DNA of 35,310 bases from Tieghemiomyces parasiticus (Eukaryota; Kickxellomycota; Dimargaritomycetes; Dimargaritales; Dimargaritaceae), in contig JANBPT010000454.1 of NCBI GenBank assembly GCA_027575765.1, positions 1 through 35,310 of the forward strand, given 5' to 3'. This document shows, piece by piece, positions 28,432 through 35,310 of this stretch. Both the position numbers and the translations under genes were made by a program. Position 1 is the stretch's first letter. Each line of letters begins with the position of its first letter. The notes under the pieces were generated by a model, which saw only the letters and a program-made list of their open reading frames with translations, was not told the DNA's origin and did not search any database.

Positions 28432-29498
28432 CTACGACTTGAGTATGCCCTTCTGTAGTTCAGTCAGAAGAGGAGGTATCGACAAAATAATGTAGGCCAA
28501 GGGTGAGTTGGATGGGTGGTATACAGAGTAGCATCCTCGACTCGTTTCCCATCGTCCGCTAGCGAGCCTTCCGGTCGAGATGGCTCGTCTGTGCTTACCG
28601 AAACCAAAGTGTTGACGGCGGACCGGGCGGCAAAGGCGGCGAGGTTGCCCACCTCCTGGACAGCTCCAGCGGTACCCTCTACATCGGCCAGACGCCGGGC
28701 CAGGAACTCCCAAGTGGCTGCAAAGTCGGGCGACCGGTCCTCAGTCATATAGAGCTCGGTCGAAGTGTAGACGCCGGCTAGGCTCACACGCCGCGTGTAC
28801 CAAGTCATATCGGCGCTACGGTCGCCAGCGTAGTGCCAAATGTCGTCGCTCAGTTCTCCCAGTTGGCGCGTGGCCACGGTAAGATTTGATGGTTGGGCCA
28901 GGATGGCCGCGGCCTGGGTAAGGAGAATGGGATACATATTAGTTTGGTTAACTGAGGGGTAAGTACTGCAAGCACGGATTGGAGACTAATGTATCTCATC
29001 CCGTTAAGGTGCACCTACCTCCTGCCAGCGGCTAATGTAGGGCCCAGTCAGTTCCAGACGGGCCTTGCAGGCGCGGAACAGCCGGTCCCGAGTGGCACTC
29101 GTAGCCAAGGCCGGTTCGGCTTCCAGACGTCGAACCATCTCCTGGCGACTATGCGTCAAAAAGTAGTCAACCAGGCCCAGTGGCCCGTCGGGTACGATGC
29201 CGTGGAGGATAGGTGGGTACCCGAGGGACCGCACGGCCTCGGTAACGGCCGCCTCCGTCCAACCGTGAGTCGGAACCAGGGACAACGCCGTCTGGTAAAT
29301 GCGGTCGACGGCCGCAGAGCGGTCACCTGTGGCATGGGATGCGGTAGAATCGGCCTCGGGGTGGGCGGGGCTAGTGGCAAACGACGGACGGCTGGCCTGG
29401 TGCAGACGAAGCGGTTGGACTGCGGAAACGAGGGGACGACCGAGGCCCATGGCGGCGAGGCGGCGCGGGCCGCTCAGGGTTACACGGTGGAGGGACAT
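28432..29498 (-). CDS. COQ9: Ubiquinone biosynthesis protein COQ9
   Basis: Three exons on the minus strand: 29498-29019, 28913-28599 and 28452-28432, all phase 0; 271 residues against about 260 in yeast. Mitochondrial lipid-binding protein with a TetR-like fold that presents quinone intermediates to COQ7. The N-terminus (MSLHRVTLSGPRRLAAMGLGRPLV...RPSFATS) is a presequence rich in Arg and Ser. HGWTEAAVTEAVRSLGYPPILHGIVPDGPLGLVDYFL and RLELTGPYISRWQE form the helical core. The diagnostic block is DDIWHYAGDRSADMTWYTRRVSLAGVYTSTELYMTEDRSPDFAATWEFL. The last exon is only 21 nt (KGILKS plus TAG). If its intron is retained, the frame instead runs on to a stop at 28464, giving a 46-residue low-quality extension; the spliced end is preferred because COQ9 proteins stop shortly after this point. 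Confidence 0.9.
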
Positions 29499-29984
29499 GG
29501 TGAAAGGATCCGGCCGGTGAGGAAAGGGATTACGGTAGAGTAGGGCGACGCGGGTGAAAAGTGCGAGGTGTTGGTGATCAGAGGGGCTAGAGTAGCCGGA
29601 GGACCAATCAACCCATGAAATTGCGTTGCAGTCGAGGATGTGAGGAGAGCCTGTCTTGAAAGCCCTGAGCGTAGCCGCCTTACTGTGCTATAACATCCCT
29701 TCCCCCCCCCCACACACGCTTCCATCTGCAGTGGGCTAAACTGCTTAGAACGGCTTTACATAAACCTGTCTTAGCTCCACAGGTTGGCCCACAGTCGACT
29801 ATGGCGGTGTCGGTTTCCGGCCAGAGAAATATTTATTATAAACTTTGTCAATTGGGTTATGGAGGATCAAGTATGGGGATTTTAATGAGGGACCCAACCG
29901 CCTACCAGCTACAGAATACGAAGACCTATACCCACTTTGGGTAAAAATGCCGTGGGCCCCTGCGGTCGAATGCTAGATTCTATA
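29499..29984. other. Region between COQ9 and URM1
   Basis: 486 bases upstream of COQ9 and downstream of URM1, both on the minus strand. Holds a 10-C run (29702-29711) followed by a CA run, and an AT-rich patch (about 29825-29850) that could serve the URM1 3' end or COQ9 transcription start. No gene recognised. Confidence 0.5.
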
Positions 29985-30469
29985 TTAACCGCCGTGGAGT
30001 GTAGAAATATACACTACGTTGTCTTTGGCCTGGAGCTGGTATTCAAGTTCACCTTCCAGTTCCCAGTCGACGTCGTTGATGAGCACGAGGATACCGGGCC
30101 GTCTGTAGCGTGAAAGCCGGCGGTGTAAGCATGCGGGTCGATAGGTTAGTGGGCGTGCGCTTCTTCCAAACATACGTGGTCCAGAAGAACGCCGTACGCT
30201 ATAAAAAGCCCAGCGACTCTCGTTTTAGTCGGAGGGGGCCATAGCATAGCACATCATCAACCACCCAACGTAACCTACACTGTGTCGCCGCTCACGAAGA
30301 GCTCGGGTTTCTCCTTCAGGGCATTGTCGCGCAGCCACTGTATCAAGTCCTTGACGGTACTCGGGGCGCCGGCAGCGTTCGTGGTCGGGAGTGTCACGGT
30401 CTGTTCGACACCTGGGAACAGGGATTCGAGGCCTCCACTAAACTCGACGGTGACGGTGAGGTTGGCCAT
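29985..30469 (-). CDS. URM1: Ubiquitin-related modifier 1
   Basis: Two exons on the minus strand, 30469-30279 and 30102-29985, joined in phase 2 (...GACACAGT then ACGGCCC), giving 102 residues against 101 in human URM1. Sulfur-carrier protein for thiolation of tRNA wobble uridines and for urmylation, acting in the cytosol with Uba4. [18 protein letters not shown] opens the beta-grasp fold; [62 protein letters not shown] follows, with the universal C-terminal Gly-Gly that is thiocarboxylated. The intron (30103-30278, GTAGGT...ACAG) interrupts the conserved DTVRPG. The start was chosen because it gives the family length; the frame continues open upstream without similarity. Confidence 0.95.
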
Positions 30470-31015
30470 GGCGAAATCGTGGTGGTGGGAGCTGTGCTGA
30501 TACGCCGCTGAGTGGGCTCGGGTGGCGATGGGGAGGCGAGGTCCTGCGGAAAAGAATGCGTAAGGTAGGCTCAACAGCGGAATGTGGGCGAATGGGCTGT
30601 AGCCAAGCAAAAGCAGATGGTGAAGGCGACGACAGGTGGCGGGTGAGAGAGACTCTGCGTCAGAGCAATGGGCGACCTGGCCGATGGATGTGGTCAAGTC
30701 GGTAGCCTCCTAGTTCATTTTTTAGGCATCCTGGACCTGATCTCGGCCCGAGCCGTCAGTGTCAAACCCCCCACGGTTTGTAAGGGTGATACGGCATGTT
30801 AGCTCGAGGCATACGATACCTGCACTGGTCCTACTGCGGCAGGCCCTGTTGACCAAGCTATTCAAAATATTCTGTTACGTGCACCGGTCCACTAATTCTA
30901 AACAACGCTTCTTATCGCCAATTCCGTTGTAGTCTTCAGTGCGCCAGCTGCCCTGCTCCCTACTTGCCTCCACCTTGACTTACCTCTTACCTGTTGCACA
31001 TTGCCAGTGTCAGCC
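30470..31015. promoter_or_regulatory. Shared upstream region of URM1 and MLH1
   Basis: 546 bases separate the start codons of divergently transcribed URM1 and MLH1, so both promoters must lie here. No clear TATA box is seen. The MLH1-proximal 120 bases are CT-rich on the plus strand. Confidence 0.5.
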
Positions 31016-34000
31016 ATGCCTGACCCCCCGCCCTCGGTCGTCAAGCCCAAGCCAATACGGCGGCTCGACGAGACTGTAGTCAACCGTATTGCCGCCGGCG
31101 AAATTATTCTCCGTCCGGCTAACGCCCTCAAGGAACTCCTAGAAAATTCCCTGGATGCCGGGACCAAGACCATTCAGATTCTTGTCAAGGACGGGGGACT
31201 CAAGCTACTTCAGATTCAAGACTCAGGCCACGGGATTCGCGTAAGTACGACCGACATGTGGCCTAACTCACCACAACCCAATGCTCTTGCTCATTGTCTA
31301 TTGGAGACCCTAGCGCGTGATTTATTCCGCGTCTACAACCTACACCGAAGCATTATACCGACTGGGACGTGGGACGGTTAGCCGGCTGGCTGACCCTATC
31401 TAACCATGATATCTAATAATCATACCGCCTGTACCGCAATGAACCTTGCGGACACTGCTATTGGAATGCTTAGAAAGACGATTTGGCCATTGTGTGCGAG
31501 CGGTTTACCACGAGCAAGCTTCGCACCTTCGAAGACCTCAGTTCCATCCAGACCTTTGGCTTCCGTGGAGAGGCCTTGGCCAGCATCAGTCATATTGCCC
31601 ACATCACTATCACCTCGCGAACTGCCGACTCGAACTGCGCCTTCCGGTAAGCACATGGACTACAGACAGGCAAATTATGGCTTCTGAATGGGGGTATCTC
31701 TCCGCTTACCTACCTACCTCGTCAACGTGTACTACTATATGGCCCGGCTCAAAGTCGCCGTACTTACCCGCTTGGACACTCCCACTCCACTGCGTTCTCG
31801 ATTTCCCCAGGGCATGTTACGCCGACGGAAAACTTATCCCCGCGAAACCGGGTGCGAACCCCGATCCTAAACCCTGCGCGGGTAACGTCGGCACCCAGAT
31901 TACGGTAAGCGGCCTCTACAGGATGGAGGGGGGAGGGAGGAGTTGTTTGATCCGCGACCAGAACTCGCATTTGCGACCGGGAATTCTTGATAGAACGACT
32001 GTCACCTAAGCCATCTTTCAAACGTACCACACTGCCTCCTCTGCTTAAATTGGCCCAGGTCGAAGACCTATTTTTCAATGTGCCCTTCCGCCGACAGGCG
32101 TTGCGTAACCCTAACGATGAATACAACCGTATCCTGGACGTGGTGAGCAAGTACGCTGTGCACAACTCCGGCGTAGGCTTCTCGTGCCGTAAGGTAGGTC
32201 CGGAGGTGGCAAGCCAGTAGCTAGTTGACCGCCTGGGTCAAGCCTGCTGCAGTCCTTACCTACGGGACTGGATACGACAGGTGATGGTGACCCAGCAACG
32301 GCCTAATGACCTATGCTCCCTTCCATTTCTTCAATTTATGGTATCGGCAGCAAGGGAGTGCCGCGGCCGACCTGCATACCGCGTCCAACGCCGCTCCCGT
32401 GGATATTATTAGCCAGCTTTACGGTAGCACAATCAAGGGCCAGCTACTCAAACTGATCTGCCAAGACCAAAACCTTGGGTTCTCCGCCAAGGGCTATGTT
32501 ACCCATGCCAATTTTAGCCTCAAGCGGTTTACGTTTATCCTCTTCATTAACAGTAGGTGGCCCGAGAGGAGCGGAGGGGAAGGCACGATTTGACTTTGCG
32601 CCTGGGTATGTCTTCGCGGAACACTTCTAATCCATCTCTTAGCACCGCAATCTCTATAACCATACCTACATGGTACAGACCGTCTTGTAGACAGCCTGGC
32701 CCTTAAGAAAGCGGTCGAAGGGGTATACACTACGATGCTGCCCAAGGGCAGCCATCCGTTTGCGTACCTGGCGCTCACCATCAACCCAGAGAACGTGGAT
32801 GTAAATGTGCATCCCACCAAGCGCGAGGTGCACTTCCTGCACGAAGAAGATATTACTGCTGCGGTGGTAGAGGCGCTGCAGGCGACGCTGGCGAACTGCA
32901 ACGAGTCACGAACGTACCAGGTTCAGGTGAGTCGCGGGCCTATCCGTGGGCATCCGAGTTCTAGATCCTTTCGATCGTGGCGAAGGAGAGGGTTCAGTAT
33001 AACATTGACCTATTACAGGCGAATTGCTCACCAGGTCCTTGCTTTCCCTTTTCATTTTACAATTTTGTTCGGCCAAGTCCCTTCTGGCTGCACCCGTGAA
33101 GGACGAACCTATCAATGTGTACCTAGGCCCGACACCACCGACCCGCCCGCCCGGTAAGTCTTTTGGAAGACAGATGAGCTGCGCAAAGATGTTTGGCATA
33201 AAGCACCTGAAAAAAAAAATCAAAGCTGAGAAGGGGGAGGGGAAGAAATTAACTAATCAGGCAGGTGTCGCTACGGCCAACCTTTTGATTCACTGATAAT
33301 CGGTCACCCCTACTAAACAGTCGCTCGAGCAACCCCTACGAAGCCGTACGAACACAAGATGGTGCGGACCGATACCCGATCGCGCACCCTGGAGAGTCTT
33401 TTATTTACCGCGTCGCCCCGACCGAAACCAGCCCTAGGTACCGGCCGGGACCCTAAGTCTCAAGCAGTCAACCCGCCTGGTCTAATCAGTCCTCAGAGAG
33501 GTGTGAGTCCACCACTCCTACCCATCACCTCTCTACCGGCGGCCGAGCTGCCCAGGCCAGCCTTAGCACCTACGGCCAGCATTCAGACCGAATCCCGTAC
33601 TGCCCATCAGGATACGGGGCCCCATCATGCCGCCGGCGCACCGATGAACCATCACCAGGGGCCCAATCCTCGCTCTCCGCTCACTCCAACGACGATGACG
33701 GCGGCCACTAGTCTTGAAGCCGTTATGGAACCTACTGTACCGCCTCTTCTGGTGGCCGCGTCGGCCGTACCCTCCCACTCCGACCCAGCCTCCACTCCCT
33801 CACGGCCCCTCCGACCCAAGGTGGAGGTCCGTCTGACCAGCGTCCTGGAGCTGCGCGAGGAGTTACAAGCGGGGCAACACACCGAGCTGACCACCATTCT
33901 GCGTAACCACACCTTTGTCGGCCTGGTGGACTATGAGCGCGCCCTCATCCAGCACAACACCCGTCTCTTCATGATCAACTATGTGCGGGCCCTCGAAGAA

Positions 34001-34654
34001 CTGTTCTACCAACGCACCCTCTGGCAGTTTTGCAACTTTGGATCGATCGTCCTCGACCCACCCGTCGCGCTCCGTGACCTGCTGGCCGTGGCCCTCCGCG
34101 ATAACTTGCTACCACCGACCACGGACGGCGGTGAGGAAGTGGTGGGTGCCGAAATCGAACCGGACCCGGCCCATGTGGCGGCCCAGGCCGACGCCCTGGC
34201 CGGGCTACTCGAAGACCAGCGCGATATGCTAGACGAGTATTTCTTCCTAACCATCACGGAAGCCGGCCAGCTCACTTCCCTGCCGCTGCTTATCCCAGGC
34301 TACACGCCAAACCTGCTTAAACTGCCCACGTTTCTCCTCCGTCTGGTCACTACGGTCAACTGGGACGAGGAAAAGGCCTGCTTCCGTGATTTCAGCCGTG
34401 AGCTGGCCCGTTTCTACGCCCCCGCGCCGCCCCTGGTGGAGTCGGGAGACGAGACGGTAACCATCGATAATGGTGATCCCCTGGATGCCGAATGGGATAC
34501 CGAGGCGGTCCAGGGCTACCGGGAGTCCATCCAGCACCATCTCTTCCCGGCATTTAAGGCCGGGTTTGTGGCCCCCGTCGGACTCGCTGACGCCCACTGC
34601 GCCATCCAATTGGCTGACCTGCCTGATCTATACCGCATCTTTGAGCGGTGCTAG
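31016..34654 (+). CDS. MLH1: DNA mismatch repair protein MLH1
   Basis: Eight exons: 31016-31240, 31474-31646, 31811-31904, 32059-32193, 32351-32552, 32679-32926, 33078-33153 and 33321-34654; 828 residues, slightly longer than human (756) or yeast (769). ATPase of the MutL family; pairs with PMS1 in mismatch repair in the nucleus. The GHKL ATPase motifs are intact: [11 protein letters not shown] with Glu40 and Asn44, [17 protein letters not shown] and [44 protein letters not shown] and [19 protein letters not shown] complete the N-terminal domain. A Pro/Ala/Ser-rich linker begins at [16 protein letters not shown]. The C-terminal dimerisation domain runs from [16 protein letters not shown] to [14 protein letters not shown]; the terminal FERC is the MLH1 hallmark that contributes to the PMS1 endonuclease site. 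Exon 7 (76 nt) is the least certain exon, chosen because frame and the SLLAAP/TLLPGL similarity fit. Confidence 0.93.
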
Positions 34655-34977
34655 TTGACCCCCCTATAAAGCCAGAGCCCCTGAAATTACCAAGAATGAC
34701 GTGGTCAGCCATGGTATCTATGTCCTCCTCCCAGTCGACCATCTAGCCAACTTGGTTGACAACGGCCCCACCCTGGTCTGGCAGGATGTTCAGAAACCAT
34801 TGTGATCACCAGAAGTGTGTGTGCGTGTGTGGGGGGAGGGGGTGCATATTTTCAACTCGTGATTTATGAGCCCTGGAAAATAATAAGAAAAAGATTTAGA
34901 TAGTGTACGCGGACGACAGGCACAAAGACGGTGCAGGATGTGGAGGGGCCCAATTAATGTAACTGGAGGGGGGGGCG
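34655..34977. other. Convergent 3' flanks of MLH1 and aspartate aminotransferase
   Basis: 323 bases between two converging genes. Contains a GT-rich microsatellite (34815-34830) running into G-rich sequence, and an AT-rich patch (about 34870-34900). A TATAAA at 34669-34674 lies just after the MLH1 stop and is probably incidental. No gene recognised. Confidence 0.5.
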
Positions 34978-35310
34978 CTAGTGGTTGCGCACGACGTCGT
35001 TGATGGCCTGGGCTACGTGGTCAATGTTGCGGGTGGACAAGCCAGCCATGGAGATACGACCATTACCAGTCATGTAGATGTGATGCTTGGACTTGATGGC
35101 CTCAACTTGGGCAGGCTTGAGACCGGTGAAGGAGAACATGCCAATTTGGTTCACAATGTGGTCCCAATTACCCGGGGTCTGGAGCTCGACCAGCCGCTGA
35201 CGCAGCTGGGCACGCATCTCGATGATCCGGCCCGACATGGCGCGCAGCGACTCCTTCCACTCGGCCAGCAGCTGCGGGTCGTTAAGAACCTGGCTGGCCA
35301 CGCGGGCACC
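34978..35310 (-). CDS. Aspartate aminotransferase, C-terminal part
   Basis: Only the last 110 codons plus TAG are inside the window; the frame is open through the right edge (GARVASQVLNDPQLLAEWKESL). PLP-dependent enzyme that interconverts aspartate/2-oxoglutarate and oxaloacetate/glutamate. The visible part is the small C-terminal domain: MSGRIIEMRAQLRQRLVEL, NWDHIVNQIGMFSFTGLKPAQVE, then IYMTGNGRISMAGLSTRNIDHVAQAIND. The family's substrate-carboxylate-binding arginine is the Arg of NGRISMAG. The PLP lysine is outside the window. Cytosolic and mitochondrial forms cannot be separated from this fragment. Confidence 0.93.
   Translation of the reverse strand, partial: GARVASQVLNDPQLLAEWKESLRAMSGRIIEMRAQLRQRLVELQTPGNWDHIVNQIGMFSFTGLKPAQVEAIKSKHHIYMTGNGRISMAGLSTRNIDHVAQAINDVVRNH

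Noticed and set aside
1..35310. CRISPR arrays, bacterial operons, insertion sequences, integrated viral genes
   Set aside because: No regularly spaced direct repeats, no transposase or reverse-transcriptase motifs and no viral hallmark genes were seen; all confident genes are spliced or single-exon eukaryotic housekeeping genes.

Overview
The window is eukaryotic nuclear DNA, most likely from an early-diverging (zygomycete-grade or chytrid-grade) fungus. The evidence is 25 short GT-AG introns of 105-273 bp (donors mostly GTAAGN, GTGAGT or GTAGGN), compact gene spacing, CT-rich leaders ahead of start codons, long homopolymeric C/G runs confined to non-coding DNA, and fungal-type versions of conserved housekeeping proteins. 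The exact lineage is inference. An Integrator subunit (INTS9) argues against a well-studied yeast or other Dikarya. Nothing bacterial, phage-like, CRISPR-like or transposon-like was seen.

Layout, left to right: the C-terminal 492 codons of importin-beta (+, cut by the window edge); a 3.1-kb gene-free stretch; a PAK/Ste20-family kinase with two CRIB-like motifs (+, 2 exons); an SPF45/RBM17-like splicing factor without a visible G-patch (-, 4 exons); a mitochondrial PPR-like protein (-); a Rab5/Vps21 GTPase (+, 6 exons); translation initiation factor eIF3a (+, intronless); a 2.7-kb gene-free stretch; GDP-mannose pyrophosphorylase (+, 2 exons); Integrator subunit 9 (+, 6 exons); a Gdt1/TMEM165 Golgi cation transporter (+); COQ9 (-, 3 exons); URM1 (-, 2 exons); MLH1 (+, 8 exons); and the C-terminal end of an aspartate aminotransferase (-, cut by the window edge).

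The genes do not form a pathway cluster. They are ordinary nuclear genes for nuclear import, signalling, splicing, mitochondrial RNA and ubiquinone biology, endosomal traffic, translation, wall and glycan precursor supply, snRNA/mRNA 3'-end control, tRNA thiolation and mismatch repair. Exon models were built by hand from splice consensus, reading-phase agreement and remembered family alignments. All junctions given keep frame, but none was tested against transcripts.

The best second-look items are INTS9 in a fungal-looking genome, with the metal-binding histidine motif lost as expected for INTS9; the tandem CRIB arrangement plus altered kinase motifs; the SPF45-like protein without a G-patch; and very small coding exons (12, 21, 25 and 28 nt). 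I found no convincing new multi-gene system.
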